Counted from the first letter of the stretch, positions 7,892 through 17,234 are shown. The stretch is 53,984 nt of DNA from Candidatus Parvarchaeota archaeon UBA446 (GCA_002503215.1 DARG01000014.1:1-53984), one strand, 5' to 3'. Notes: generated by a model from the letters alone, not told the origin. Translations and numbers: made by a program.

Positions 7892-8977
7892 TTACTTTAA
7901 TATTTCTATCCCTAACTCCTGGTTTATAGCACCAGTAGTTTTAGATAGTGTGTTGAGTTCTTCTGGTCCCAAAAGGTATGGCGAACTTACACCGGTTATT
8001 ATCGTCATAACCCTAAGTTTTCCAGATAGAGATTCATCAACTTTTGCACCCCATATGACTACTGCGTCTGGGTCCAAAGATTGAGTTGCCATTTCACCAA
8101 TCTGATTTACCTCTGCTAGAGTAAGATCAGGTCCACCAGAAATGTGTATTAACGCACCTTTGGCTCCTTTGTAACTTACGTCAAGAAGAGGATTGTTTAA
8201 AGCTCTTCTAACAACTTCCGTTACCCTAGAGTCAGATGCATCTGTCTCTCCTATTCCTATAACTGATACCCCTCCTTTATTCATTATTGCCTTTATATCT
8301 GCAAAGTCAAGATGAACAAGGGCACTGGCATCTGATATAGTCTCAACTATACCTTTTATCATAGTAGCAACTACTTCATTTGCCACATTAAATGCCTGGT
8401 CGATTGGAAGATTACCAGCCATGCTAACAAGTCTGTTGTTATCTATTACGATAACCGTATCAGAATTGTTTCTAAGCTGTTCCAAACCAGATTCAGCCGA
8501 TTCCACTCTTTTTCTTTCGGTCTTAAAAGGCATTGTTACGGTACTTATTACTATGGCACCCATATCTTTTGCAAGTTTAGCGATTACTGGTGCAGCTCCT
8601 GTACCTGTTCCACCGCCCATACCTGCACATACAAAAACAAGGTCCGCACCTCTAAGAGCATCTTTTAAATCCCTAGATGACTCCTCTGCGGCCATTTTCC
8701 CTTTTTCAGGAAAACCTCCTGCACCAAGCCCTTTAGTTAATTCTTTTCCTATAAGGATTTTTTTATCACCGTTTCTTGCATTTAATTGTATCTGATCAGT
8801 GTTAGCGAGAACTACTTCTGCGCCTTTGACTCCTTTCTTAAAGAGCCAATTGCCCATGTTGTTTCCTCCCCCACCTACTCCTATTACTTTTATAAGAGCC
8901 TGGTTAAATAATGGCTCATCCATACTGTTTTCCCTACTAGCTTTTAGTGCGCTTTCAACAAGCAAATCCATTACCAT
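7892..8977 (-). CDS. ftsZ: Cell division GTPase FtsZ
   Basis: A 361-residue FtsZ that should polymerise into the division ring at mid-cell. It shows the nucleotide-binding VIGVGGGGNN (about 31-40), the tubulin signature GGGTGTGAAP (121-130), and the T7 synergy loop with catalytic acids in DFADIKAIM (D224, D227). The N207-equivalent of the T7 loop is His222 (VHLDFAD) rather than Asn. The C-terminus stops soon after the second domain (GPEELNTLS...LGIEILK), with no long disordered tail. Start: ATG with GGAGG six bases upstream (8984-8988). Confidence 0.97.
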   Translation of the reverse strand: MVMDLLVESALKASRENSMDEPLFNQALIKVIGVGGGGNNMGNWLFKKGVKGAEVVLANTDQIQLNARNGDKKILIGKELTKGLGAGGFPEKGKMAAEESSRDLKDALRGADLVFVCAGMGGGTGTGAAPVIAKLAKDMGAIVISTVTMPFKTERKRVESAESGLEQLRNNSDTVIVIDNNRLVSMAGNLPIDQAFNVANEVVATMIKGIVETISDASALVHLDFADIKAIMNKGGVSVIGIGETDASDSRVTEVVRRALNNPLLDVSYKGAKGALIHISGGPDLTLAEVNQIGEMATQSLDPDAVVIWGAKVDESLSGKLRVMTIITGVSSPYLLGPEELNTLSKTTGAINQELGIEILK

Positions 8978-8983
8978 TTTATT

Positions 8984-8988
8984 CCTCC
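8984..8988 (-). promoter_or_regulatory. Ribosome binding site of ftsZ
   Basis: GGAGG on the minus strand, six bases before the ftsZ ATG. It decides this start over the second Met two codons later. Strong Shine-Dalgarno motifs are uncommon in this window. Confidence 0.75.
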
Positions 8989-9055
8989 ATTCATGTTAGA
9001 AACAAAAGCGAAAGCTTTATATTCCCGACATGCATTATTTTATTAAGAAAAACAA

Positions 9056-9073
9056 GTAAGTGACCCAACTTAC
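9056..9073. repeat. Inverted repeat upstream of ftsZ (short)
   Basis: GTAAGT and ACTTAC are perfect inverted repeats separated by six bases. It lies about 80 bases before the ftsZ start, between that gene and the longer palindrome at 9087-9116. It may be an operator half-site pair or an RNA hairpin in the ftsZ leader. Confidence 0.4.
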
Positions 9074-9086
9074 AACGTTACGATTA

Positions 9087-9116
9087 AAGTTTGAATGTTC
9101 CCCAACATTCAAATTT
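9087..9116. repeat. Long palindrome between ftsZ and gatD
   Basis: TTTGAATGTT and AACATTCAAA form a perfect 10-bp inverted repeat around CCCC, extending to 13 pairs if one G-T pair is allowed. It sits in the shared divergent region of ftsZ and gatD, about 110 bases before ftsZ and 120 bases before gatD, with a TTTAAATA box close by on the minus strand. An operator, or a leader hairpin of the ftsZ mRNA, fits. Confidence 0.5.
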
Positions 9117-9236
9117 ATTTTATTTATTTAAACACTACTTATAGTTATTGTTCATTTAAAAAGTTTATTGTAATAAAGTATACATTCTTTCTATAGATGG
9201 AAAAAGTTAAAACGTGATATATACACATATATTATA

Positions 9237-10535
9237 ATGGATAAACGAAAGATTACTCCGGAAAATCTTACATTTGGTGATTTTATAAGTATTGATATAA
9301 GCGGACAGGAATTTCACGGCGAATTCATAAAATCCGATAATGGTCTTATAGTTGTAAAACTTAAATCTGGATATGATATTGCACTCCCTTACAAGGAAAT
9401 AAATTCTATTTCTATAATCGAAAAAAATGAAATAAAAGATGAAACCAAAAAGGAAGAGAAAATCAAAACTGTAGAAAAAGCAGACATAACTATAATAACA
9501 ACTGGTGGCACGATATCATCCAAAATAGATTATAAGACGGGAGGAGTATCTCCCTCCGTGGAGAGTGATTATTACTTTAAGATTTCTCCTGATTTGAACA
9601 AACAAGGTAAAATAGAGATCTTTAACTTGATGAGTAAACTATCCGAGAACATGTTACCCTCTGATTGGTTAGAAATAGCAAAAGCTGCATATTCATCTAT
9701 AAATAAAGGAAGTAGGGGTATAGTTGTAACCAGCGGTACAGATACTATGCATTTCGCTGCTTCGGCAATATCCTTTCTACTTAACCCTCTTTCTATACCA
9801 GTTGTATTCACGGGCTCTCAAAGAAGTACAGATAGAGGTTCAACTGATGCTTCTACAAACTTATTATTATCTGCTATAACAGCAAGAGATTTTGATGCTG
9901 GCGAGTCTGTAATATGTATGCATGCCAATCTAAATGATAAATATAATAATATATTACGTGGTAATAAAGCAAGAAAAATGCATACTGAGAGGAGAGATGC
10001 TTTTAGACCTATAAATATAGCGCCATTGGCAAAAGTATACTCAAATGGTAAATTTTCTGATATCTTAAGCGAAAGAATAAAACGCGCAGAAGAAACTAAA
10101 TTAACGGATAAAATAGACCAAAAAGTTAAATTAATATATGGCTACCCTTCAATGGGAGGAGACATAATAGAATATTATACAGAAAAAAATATTCATGGTT
10201 TAGTTATATCTGGGACTGGATTTGGAAACCTTCCACTTGATGATAAAACGGTTGTATCTGCATTAAAAAAGGCAGAAAATAATGGTATTCCTATAACTAT
10301 AACTTCCCAAGCTATATACGGCGCGACTAATAAATTTGTTTATAGCACGTTAAGAGAAATATCCAAATTTGAAAACATAATATACGTTGGAGATATGACT
10401 ACTGAAACAGCATTTGTAAAAATGATGTTCGCTCTTGGCAAATCAAAAAAGATTGAAGAAATAAAAAATATAATGACAAGCAACTTGGCAGGTGAGATAA
10501 AAAACAGAAGTAAAGTAGAGGAATTTCTATTATGA
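9237..10535 (+). CDS. gatD: Glu-tRNA(Gln) amidotransferase subunit D
   Basis: The asparaginase-like subunit of the archaeal GatDE enzyme, which turns Glu-tRNA(Gln) into Gln-tRNA(Gln) and frees ammonia from glutamine or asparagine. Residues 1-75 are the small N-terminal barrel (FGDFISIDISGQEFHGEF). The catalytic domain shows ITIITTGGTISS with the nucleophilic Thr, the second motif GIVVTSGTDTMHFAA, GSQRSTDRGSTDAS, and the late Lys/Asp region. At 432 residues it is the usual length. Its stop overlaps the gatE start by 4 bases, so the pair is translationally coupled. Confidence 0.96.
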   Translation: MDKRKITPENLTFGDFISIDISGQEFHGEFIKSDNGLIVVKLKSGYDIALPYKEINSISIIEKNEIKDETKKEEKIKTVEKADITIITTGGTISSKIDYKTGGVSPSVESDYYFKISPDLNKQGKIEIFNLMSKLSENMLPSDWLEIAKAAYSSINKGSRGIVVTSGTDTMHFAASAISFLLNPLSIPVVFTGSQRSTDRGSTDASTNLLLSAITARDFDAGESVICMHANLNDKYNNILRGNKARKMHTERRDAFRPINIAPLAKVYSNGKFSDILSERIKRAEETKLTDKIDQKVKLIYGYPSMGGDIIEYYTEKNIHGLVISGTGFGNLPLDDKTVVSALKKAENNGIPITITSQAIYGATNKFVYSTLREISKFENIIYVGDMTTETAFVKMMFALGKSKKIEEIKNIMTSNLAGEIKNRSKVEEFLL

Positions 10536-12355
10536 AAATAAAATGCGGGTTTGAATGGCATGTACAGATAGATTCGGGAAAGTTATTTTGTCGATGCGAA
10601 TCTGAGATAAAAGAAAACAAAGATTTTAAGGAGATAGAAAGATACATAAGACCTTCGTTTGGTGAGACTGGAAAAATAGACGCAAGCGCCGAATTTGAAG
10701 GACAGAAAATGAAAACTATAGTATACAAATTATTCGATGATACTGATTGTTTAGTCGATATAGATGAAGAACCACCACATGAAATTGATAATAAAGCTCT
10801 TTCTGTAGGCGTCGAAATGTCTTATGCACTTAATTCTTATTTACTTAAAAACCTTATTTTTATGAGAAAAACTATAGCAGATGGATCAAATACAACAGGT
10901 TTCCAAAGAACAGCCGTGTTGGCGTTAAATGGGGCTTTTAAATTCAAAGATAAAACTATAACAATCGATACTATATCACTCGAGGAAGACTCTGCGAGAA
11001 AAGATAGCGAAGATGAAAACAAAGCAGTATATTTCCTTGATAGAATAGGTATACCTCTAATAGAGATAGCTACGGGCATAATAGAAACTGACGAGAATGA
11101 AGCTAAAGAAATAGCTATGGAATTTGGTAAGTTTACCCGCCTTTTCAGCGTAAAACGTGGTATAGGTACCATAAGACAAGATGTAAATTTATCAATAGAA
11201 GGTGGAAAAAGAGTAGAATTAAAAGGATTTCAAAACATAAGAGAAATGGATAAGGTTATACTAAACGAAGCCGAAAGACAGAAAAACCTAATAAAAATGA
11301 AAGAAAACTTTTCTTATTTGATAGATAACCTAAGCAAAGATGCATATAGTGTAAAAGAAATATTATCACACTCAGATTCAAACTTGGCAATAAATGCCAT
11401 AAAAGAAGGTAAAGAGATAATTGGCATGAAATTAAAAGGCTTCAAAGGAGTCCTTGGTAGTTATTTATGTGAAGGAAAGCGTTTCGGAGCCGAAATAAGC
11501 GATTACTTAAAAATAAAACTTAACTGCGGCATAATTCATTCGGATGAATTGCCAGCATATGGAATAAATGATAAAATAAAAGCTGAATTAGCACAAAAAC
11601 TTGACTGTGACGAAAAAGATGCATTTTTGTTTTCAATATGTCCAAAAGGATATGAAGAAAAAGTTATAGAAACTGCAATAGAAAGAATAAAGAACCTTTT
11701 AACTGATGTTCCTTCCGAGGTTAGACTGGTGAAAGATGACAATACTACTAAATTCCTTAGACCTATGGGGGGAAAAGATAGGATGTACGTGGAAACGGAT
11801 TTACCTATAATAAAAATCGAGAATGATGTAATAAATGAGGGCAAAAAATATTCAGAATTTACTGCGGATTCTATTAGAAATTCTTTAAATATATCCGAAG
11901 AACAGCTAGATCAGCTTATATCCGCAAGAAAGCTGGATGAAGCTATAAAAATACATAATGAAATTGGAGCAGATTTCTTGACAATAATACAAATAGCCGT
12001 TGAAAATTGGAAATACATAAAAAGAAAATTCGGGATGGAAATAAAACAAGAAATTATAAAAGATATAATAAAAAATGTAAATTCTCAGAATATAACAAAG
12101 GAAGGAGCACTTGTTGTTATGGAAGAAATGGCGCTTAAGAACGTAGACAATGTTGAAAAAATTATAAATGATAAAAAACTAGTAAAAGTAAACGAAAAAA
12201 GACTCGAAGAAGAAATTAATAAGTTAATACATAACGGGAAAATTGATAAAATAAACTCATTAATATTAAATTTAAAGGATAGACTAGGACCTACATTTGA
12301 AGCCAAAGATGCTTATAGAATAGCTACGGAAAAAATAAAGAATGAAAAGAAATGA
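10532..12355 (+). CDS. gatE: Glu-tRNA(Gln) amidotransferase subunit E
   Basis: The tRNA-binding and kinase/transamidase subunit of GatDE, 607 residues. The GatB/GatE cradle starts KCGFEWHVQIDSGKLFCRC and has the SLEEDSARK, DRIGIPLIEIATG, and KRGIGTIRQDVNLSI signature regions. The inserted AspRS-like domain and C-terminal helical/YqeY-like tail follow (about 430-607). Its presence implies that Gln-tRNA is made by the indirect route, so a GlnRS would not be needed. It overlaps gatD by 4 bases and the following methyltransferase by 14. Confidence 0.96.
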   Translation: MKIKCGFEWHVQIDSGKLFCRCESEIKENKDFKEIERYIRPSFGETGKIDASAEFEGQKMKTIVYKLFDDTDCLVDIDEEPPHEIDNKALSVGVEMSYALNSYLLKNLIFMRKTIADGSNTTGFQRTAVLALNGAFKFKDKTITIDTISLEEDSARKDSEDENKAVYFLDRIGIPLIEIATGIIETDENEAKEIAMEFGKFTRLFSVKRGIGTIRQDVNLSIEGGKRVELKGFQNIREMDKVILNEAERQKNLIKMKENFSYLIDNLSKDAYSVKEILSHSDSNLAINAIKEGKEIIGMKLKGFKGVLGSYLCEGKRFGAEISDYLKIKLNCGIIHSDELPAYGINDKIKAELAQKLDCDEKDAFLFSICPKGYEEKVIETAIERIKNLLTDVPSEVRLVKDDNTTKFLRPMGGKDRMYVETDLPIIKIENDVINEGKKYSEFTADSIRNSLNISEEQLDQLISARKLDEAIKIHNEIGADFLTIIQIAVENWKYIKRKFGMEIKQEIIKDIIKNVNSQNITKEGALVVMEEMALKNVDNVEKIINDKKLVKVNEKRLEEEINKLIHNGKIDKINSLILNLKDRLGPTFEAKDAYRIATEKIKNEKK

Positions 12356-12950
12356 ATTTCGCAGTTTGATGTCTAAAATTGAAAGAAACCAATCAAACAA
12401 GCTTAGACTAGAACAGTATAGTACAGACCTAGAAATGGCATATGATATGGTGTCATTTATAGACTCAAAATCTTGTATATTTGGTAAAAATGTTGCAGAC
12501 CTTGGATGTGGTAATGGTATACTTGGTATAACTGCTGCTATTTTTGGGGCCAAAAAAGTAGATATGTATGACATAGATAAGAGGATGACGGAATTGACTA
12601 AAAAAAACGTAGAGACACTAGAACTTGATAATGTAAATACGATAAATAAAGATATTTTCGATGTAGATTACAAATATGACACGGCTGTTTCAAATCCTCC
12701 ATTCGGTTTTCAGAGTAACTTTAGTATAATTGCGTTTATAAAAAAGGCAAATAACATTGCAGATAATCTTTTTTTTATATACAAAGATAACAAAAATATA
12801 AGAAACTTGGCGCAAATAAACGGTATGGATGTATTTGAACTTGGAAATATAAAACTTCAAAAAAGTCAATACTTCCATAAAAAAAACTCTTATACGCTGC
12901 CAGTAATATTAATTTATAGGTTAAAGGATGAAAGGCCAAATAAATTTTAG
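12342..12950 (+). CDS. METTL5-like RNA N6-adenine methyltransferase
   Basis: A 202-residue class I methyltransferase. LRLEQYSTDLEMAYDMV, motif I VADLGCGNGILGITAAIFGA, acidic loop DMYDIDKRM, and the catalytic NPPF in TAVSNPPFGFQSNF match archaeal relatives of METTL5. The human enzyme methylates an adenine of small-subunit rRNA with the helper TRMT112. That target is inferred here by family only. It overlaps gatE by 14 bases and the pilin gene by 23, so it belongs to the gatDE transcript. Confidence 0.82.
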   Translation: MKRNEFRSLMSKIERNQSNKLRLEQYSTDLEMAYDMVSFIDSKSCIFGKNVADLGCGNGILGITAAIFGAKKVDMYDIDKRMTELTKKNVETLELDNVNTINKDIFDVDYKYDTAVSNPPFGFQSNFSIIAFIKKANNIADNLFFIYKDNKNIRNLAQINGMDVFELGNIKLQKSQYFHKKNSYTLPVILIYRLKDERPNKF

Positions 12951-13371
12951 TGCTTGGGTATTGATAACGGTAATAATAGCCATAGCTATTCTTCTTATAT
13001 TTGATTATACTATAAGAACTTATATAATCGGAAGTTTTACTGGGCTAGTTGGAGGTATAAAACCTTCAAACAGCAGTCAAATATCGGAAGCCATAACCAA
13101 CTTTACTGCTTACAACTGTACATCTTCGTGTGATGCTTTCTCCAGTTCTATTTATAGCTGGACCATAAATTTCAATGGAAATAATTATACTGCACAAGTG
13201 AACGACACAATAAGTATTACTTCTGCATCTGGAGATTATGGTCTAACATTATATCCGATATTTTCGAATGTTGGAGAACTTTGTTCTAATGCAACTACTT
13301 CGAATAATAACCTAAAAGTTTTAAGACTAAACGCAGGAAAAGCCTATTCGATATACTACTTTAAATGCTAA
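12928..13371 (+). CDS. Pilin-like class III signal protein
   Basis: A 147-residue secreted or filament protein. A short basic start MKGQ is followed directly by a hydrophobic helix (INFSAWVLITVIIAIAILLIFDY), the layout of archaeal type IV pilin-like precursors cut after KG by a prepilin peptidase. The rest is Ser/Thr/Asn-rich with several N-glycosylation sequons and paired cysteines (CTSSC). It overlaps the methyltransferase by 23 bases. Function beyond surface location cannot be read. Confidence 0.7.
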   Translation: MKGQINFSAWVLITVIIAIAILLIFDYTIRTYIIGSFTGLVGGIKPSNSSQISEAITNFTAYNCTSSCDAFSSSIYSWTINFNGNNYTAQVNDTISITSASGDYGLTLYPIFSNVGELCSNATTSNNNLKVLRLNAGKAYSIYYFKC

Positions 13372-13374
13372 TAT

Positions 13375-14364
13375 TTAGAAACTTAACATTACTCTACCCT
13401 GTTTTTTATTGTCTTTATTGGCCTCAAATGCCTCTTTTAACTCCTCTAATCCAAATTTTTTCCAGACCCTTACTTTTAAATTTGCCGAATTTTTTACTAG
13501 TTCAGAAAATTGTTCTATAGATCCTCCTGTAGAGCCTATAATTGACAGCTCCTTTGAATAAAGTTGTGATATATCGATTTTGGCGGTGCTGCCGTTTTCT
13601 GTTCCGAAAGAAACCAGCCTTCCCTTTTTACCAAGAAGTGAATAGCCTATATCCCAGAACTTTTCTCCCAGTGAATTTATTACAACATCTGCCATAGCAC
13701 CTTTAGTTATATCTTTTACTTTATCTAAAACAGAATCAAAATCAAATATATAATCGGCACCAAAATCTTTTAACCAGAACTTATTTGACACAGCTATAAC
13801 ATTCGCACCAATTTCTTTTGATAATTGAAGTGCAAACATACCTGTATTTCCACCAGCGCCTAAAACTACTATGGTCTCTCCTTTTTTTAGATTAGCTCTC
13901 ATGATGGCATTATAAGAAGTTATGGCGGCTACCGGAAGACTGGCACCAACTAAAAAATCGACTGAGTCGGGTAAATTAAAAAGATTTTTTGCGTCGACTA
14001 CCGCATATTCTGCCATACCCCCATTTGACATTACTCCTAAGATATAACCGTTATCGCATAGCATTTGATCTCCATTAATACAGTATTTACATGTACCGTC
14101 AAAATACCTATTATAAACGGTAACTCTATCGCCTTTCTTAAAGTTTTTTACTTTTTCTCCAACTTCATATACTTCACCAGCAAACTCTGCACCTGGGACT
14201 TTTGGAGAACTTACTGGGATCATATCTACTACCATTGAGTCTATAGGATTTAATCCGACTGCTTTAACTTTTAGCAAAACTTGCTCTGGCCCAGGTTTCG
14301 GAGTCTCTAATTCTAAAAAAGATAAGTTTTCTATGCCGTTTTTACTTAGTACCCATGCTTTCAT
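13375..14364 (-). CDS. MDR-family alcohol dehydrogenase / quinone oxidoreductase
   Basis: A 329-residue medium-chain dehydrogenase. GroES-like N-terminal domain with GLNPIDSMV, PGAEFAGEVYEVGEKV and GDRVTVYNRYFDG. Only three of the four structural-zinc cysteines are visible (CKYC...C in the lobe loop). The Rossmann domain has IVVLGAGGNTGMFALQL. The catalytic-zinc Cys and His ligands of true alcohol dehydrogenases are not evident (GLNPIDS, GAEFAGE in their places), so a zinc-independent NADPH quinone-reductase-like role is as likely as alcohol oxidation. It converges on the pilin gene with three bases between. Confidence 0.85.
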   Translation of the reverse strand: MKAWVLSKNGIENLSFLELETPKPGPEQVLLKVKAVGLNPIDSMVVDMIPVSSPKVPGAEFAGEVYEVGEKVKNFKKGDRVTVYNRYFDGTCKYCINGDQMLCDNGYILGVMSNGGMAEYAVVDAKNLFNLPDSVDFLVGASLPVAAITSYNAIMRANLKKGETIVVLGAGGNTGMFALQLSKEIGANVIAVSNKFWLKDFGADYIFDFDSVLDKVKDITKGAMADVVINSLGEKFWDIGYSLLGKKGRLVSFGTENGSTAKIDISQLYSKELSIIGSTGGSIEQFSELVKNSANLKVRVWKKFGLEELKEAFEANKDNKKQGRVMLSF

Positions 14365-14480
14365 ATCGTATATAATACATTATATTATAAAAGTTTAATC
14401 TTATTATCAGATCTATAATATTTTCCAAAGGGGGTTACAGACGGTAAATTATAAAGTAAAAAGAGTTTTTACAATTTTAT

Positions 14481-14657
14481 TTAAGGTAAAGAACTATTTA
14501 TTGAAGAAGTATTAGGAGCTGAGCTTATAAGATGTGTTAATGGAGAAAATATGCCGGTTTTAAGAAGTAAAAGAAGTATAGCCAGTAACGCTAGAGCTAT
14601 TATAATTATAACTACTATCGTAATACCTAATTCCATACCTTTTTTATTTAAAGCCAT
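14481..14657 (-). CDS. Small pilin-like membrane protein (58 residues)
   Basis: A short gene in the 385-base gap between the oxidoreductase and thrS. It reads MALNKKGMELGITIVV, then an uninterrupted Ile/Leu helix to about residue 32, then KTGIFSPL and a Ser/Asn-rich tail. The KKG-ME start before a hydrophobic helix is the class III signal layout shared with the other pilin-like proteins here. Stop TAA at 14481. No clear ribosome site is seen. It could be a minor pilin or a small membrane protein. Confidence 0.6.
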   Translation of the reverse strand: MALNKKGMELGITIVVIIIIALALLAILLLLLKTGIFSPLTHLISSAPNTSSINSSLP

Positions 14658-14749
14658 ATTATCTACTGGGAATGCAGTTATTAATATTTATTCACGTTGA
14701 ATTTAAAGTAAAATATTAAATATTAATATGTAAAATTTAATAAAAGTAA

Positions 14750-16660
14750 ATGAATATAATATATAACAAAGAAGAAAAAACCTTAGAGAATGGTATTACT
14801 GCTTTGGCTATAGCAAAAGAATTTAATGTACCTCTTAAGGAAGTCCTTGTAGCTCAAATAAATGAAAAAATAATAGATTTATCTAGAAGTGTAAACGAAG
14901 ACGGCGAAATAAAATTTTTTACTTTTAAAGACAAAGAAGGTAAAAAAGTTTTCTGGCATTCTTCCGCACATGTATTGGCTATCGCCGTGAAGAGGCTGCA
15001 CCCAGAATCTATATTGGGTATAGGGCCGGCTATAGATGAGGGATTTTACTATGATATTTATAACCTTAAAATTGGAGATAACGACTTGCAGGACATAGAG
15101 AAAGAGATACAGAACATAATAAAAGAAGATATACCCTTTAAGAGAGAAGACATATCAAAAGAAGAGGCAAATATACTGTTAAAGGATAATAAATTCAAAC
15201 TTGAGATAATAAAAGACGTTAATGAAAAGATGAGTGTATACCGCAATGGTGAGTTTTATGATTTATGTCGAGGTCCACATGTACCTTCAACTAGATATGT
15301 TGGCCATGTAAAACTACTTAAAGTATCTGGAGCTTACTGGAAGGGAGACAGCAAAAGAGAAGTCATGACCAGGATATATGGTATAAGTTTCCCCTCTAAA
15401 AAAGAACTTGAAGACTATCTTATGGTACTAGAAGAAAGAAAGAACCATGATCATAAAAAAATAGGAAAAGAGCTTGAACTTTTTGAATTTTCCGAGTTTT
15501 CCCCGGGTTCCGCATTTTTCACGACAAAGGGGGCCGTTATATACAACGAATTAATTAAGTTTGCAAAAGACTTGGATAAAAAATATGAATATTCTGAGAT
15601 AATAACTCCATTGATAGCAAAAGCAGAGTTGTGGAAGATAAGCGGACATTTTGAGAAATACAAAGAAAATATGTTTAAAGTCACTCCATTCGAATCTGAA
15701 GAAGAATATGCGTTAAAACCAATGAATTGTCCTTTTTCGGCAATATTATTCAAATCAAAAACTAGAAGTTATAGAGAGCTGCCAATGAGACTGTCAGATT
15801 ATGGTTTTCTGCATAGATATGAATTAGAAGGAACGCTTGATGGATTATTTAGGACTAGATTAATGGAGCAAAACGATTCTCATGTATATGTAATGGAGGA
15901 TCAAATAGAAAGTGAAATGATGCGAATGTTCGATATAATGGATGACACCTATAACCCTTTTGATCTTAAACCTATAATAAAGTTAGCCACTAGACCTGAA
16001 AAGAGGATAGGCGATGAAGAGCTTTGGGATAAAGCTGAAAAAATATTAAAAGAAACTCTTGATAAAAGAGGCTATAATTACGAAATAAAAGAAGGAGATG
16101 GAGCATTTTATGGGCCAAAAATAGACATATATGCGTTGGACTTTAGCGGAAAACCTGAGGATGCCTATGCAGTATCTACTATACAGCTTGATTTCAATCT
16201 TGCTGTAAGGTTTGATGCAAAGTATATCGGTAGCGACAACAAAGAACACTTTCCAATAGTAATACACAGATCAATAATGGGATCGATCGGAAGATTTATG
16301 GGTATAATACTGGAAAATTCAAAGGGAGACTTACCTTTTTGGATATCTCCTGTACAAGTAAGAGTATTGACTATAACAGAAAAGAACGCAAAATATGCGG
16401 AAAATGTAATTAAAAAACTTAAAGAAAATGGGATAAGAGTTGACAGTGAGTTAGACAGTGGAACACTGGAATATAAAATAAGGAAAGGCCAGTTGGAAAA
16501 GATACCTTATATAATAATTATAGGAAGCAAAGAAGAAGAAAAGAATACAATATCCGTAAGAAACAGAAAAGGAAAAACAGATTACAATATAGATCTTGAC
16601 GAATTTATAAGTGAAAGGCTTGAGGATATAAAACAAAGAAGGAAGTATGAAGAAAAATGA
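14750..16660 (+). CDS. thrS: Threonyl-tRNA synthetase, bacterial type
   Basis: A 636-residue ThrRS that charges tRNA-Thr. Order: TGS domain (1-62), N2 editing domain with H70-SSA-H74 and the DLCRGPHVPST motif, class II catalytic core, and anticodon-binding domain from about 535 (ISPVQVRVLTITEK). The zinc ligands are present: Cys in MNCP, His in NDSHVYV, His in VIHRSIMGS. The N2 editing domain is the bacterial/eukaryotic version, not the D-aminoacyl-deacylase-like domain of most archaeal ThrRS. The usual MNCPGH reads MNCPFS. It overlaps the next gene by 14 bases. Confidence 0.96.
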   Translation: MNIIYNKEEKTLENGITALAIAKEFNVPLKEVLVAQINEKIIDLSRSVNEDGEIKFFTFKDKEGKKVFWHSSAHVLAIAVKRLHPESILGIGPAIDEGFYYDIYNLKIGDNDLQDIEKEIQNIIKEDIPFKREDISKEEANILLKDNKFKLEIIKDVNEKMSVYRNGEFYDLCRGPHVPSTRYVGHVKLLKVSGAYWKGDSKREVMTRIYGISFPSKKELEDYLMVLEERKNHDHKKIGKELELFEFSEFSPGSAFFTTKGAVIYNELIKFAKDLDKKYEYSEIITPLIAKAELWKISGHFEKYKENMFKVTPFESEEEYALKPMNCPFSAILFKSKTRSYRELPMRLSDYGFLHRYELEGTLDGLFRTRLMEQNDSHVYVMEDQIESEMMRMFDIMDDTYNPFDLKPIIKLATRPEKRIGDEELWDKAEKILKETLDKRGYNYEIKEGDGAFYGPKIDIYALDFSGKPEDAYAVSTIQLDFNLAVRFDAKYIGSDNKEHFPIVIHRSIMGSIGRFMGIILENSKGDLPFWISPVQVRVLTITEKNAKYAENVIKKLKENGIRVDSELDSGTLEYKIRKGQLEKIPYIIIIGSKEEEKNTISVRNRKGKTDYNIDLDEFISERLEDIKQRRKYEEK

Positions 16661-17189
16661 GCTTCTACATACAGACTATAAAAAAATCAAACATGGATTT
16701 AACAAAAATAATATATTAATACCTCTTATAACGAGTTCCCTTGTCATAGTTCTACTGATATTCATATTACACGAAGTAAATTTTGATATAAGGGAAATAA
16801 GTGGAGCGTCTGCTATAGTATTCACATCTTTTGCAAGCAGCGTATTCTTAATGTTTTTAATGCCTTATAGTAAGTCTGCAAAAAGAAATAGATTTGTAAA
16901 AAGTTACTTAATAGCAGGTGTTCTTGGATATATAGGATTCTTTGCAACCAGATTCATAAATTTCTATCTTGTTGTAGGGATTATAATGTTTGCTGTATCG
17001 TTTTTATTGTTCGAAACTGACAGTGAACACCCTCCTGCTATAGGAATAGCTGTAGCTTTTTTATTGTTCAAAATTCCGATTTATGGCATCATAACTTTGA
17101 TAATTGGAGTTTTTATAGTGGTAGCTTTAAAGACATTAATGCAAAAATTGGGTATATTAAGCAAGGCAAGCGAATTTACCGTAAAATGA
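16647..17189 (+). CDS. HPP family membrane protein
   Basis: A 180-residue protein with about four to five membrane helices and the family-naming motif in SEHPPAIGIAVAFLLF. ISGASAIVFTSFASSVFLMFLMPYS, here split by the helix end, is the other conserved part. HPP proteins of plants and cyanobacteria move nitrite across chloroplast or cell membranes. The archaeal substrate is not known. It overlaps thrS by 14 bases and is probably co-transcribed. Confidence 0.8.
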   Translation: MKKNELLHTDYKKIKHGFNKNNILIPLITSSLVIVLLIFILHEVNFDIREISGASAIVFTSFASSVFLMFLMPYSKSAKRNRFVKSYLIAGVLGYIGFFATRFINFYLVVGIIMFAVSFLLFETDSEHPPAIGIAVAFLLFKIPIYGIITLIIGVFIVVALKTLMQKLGILSKASEFTVK

Positions 17190-17234
17190 TAACATACATT
17201 AAAAAGCGTTATCTTTCAAACATACTATTAAAAA

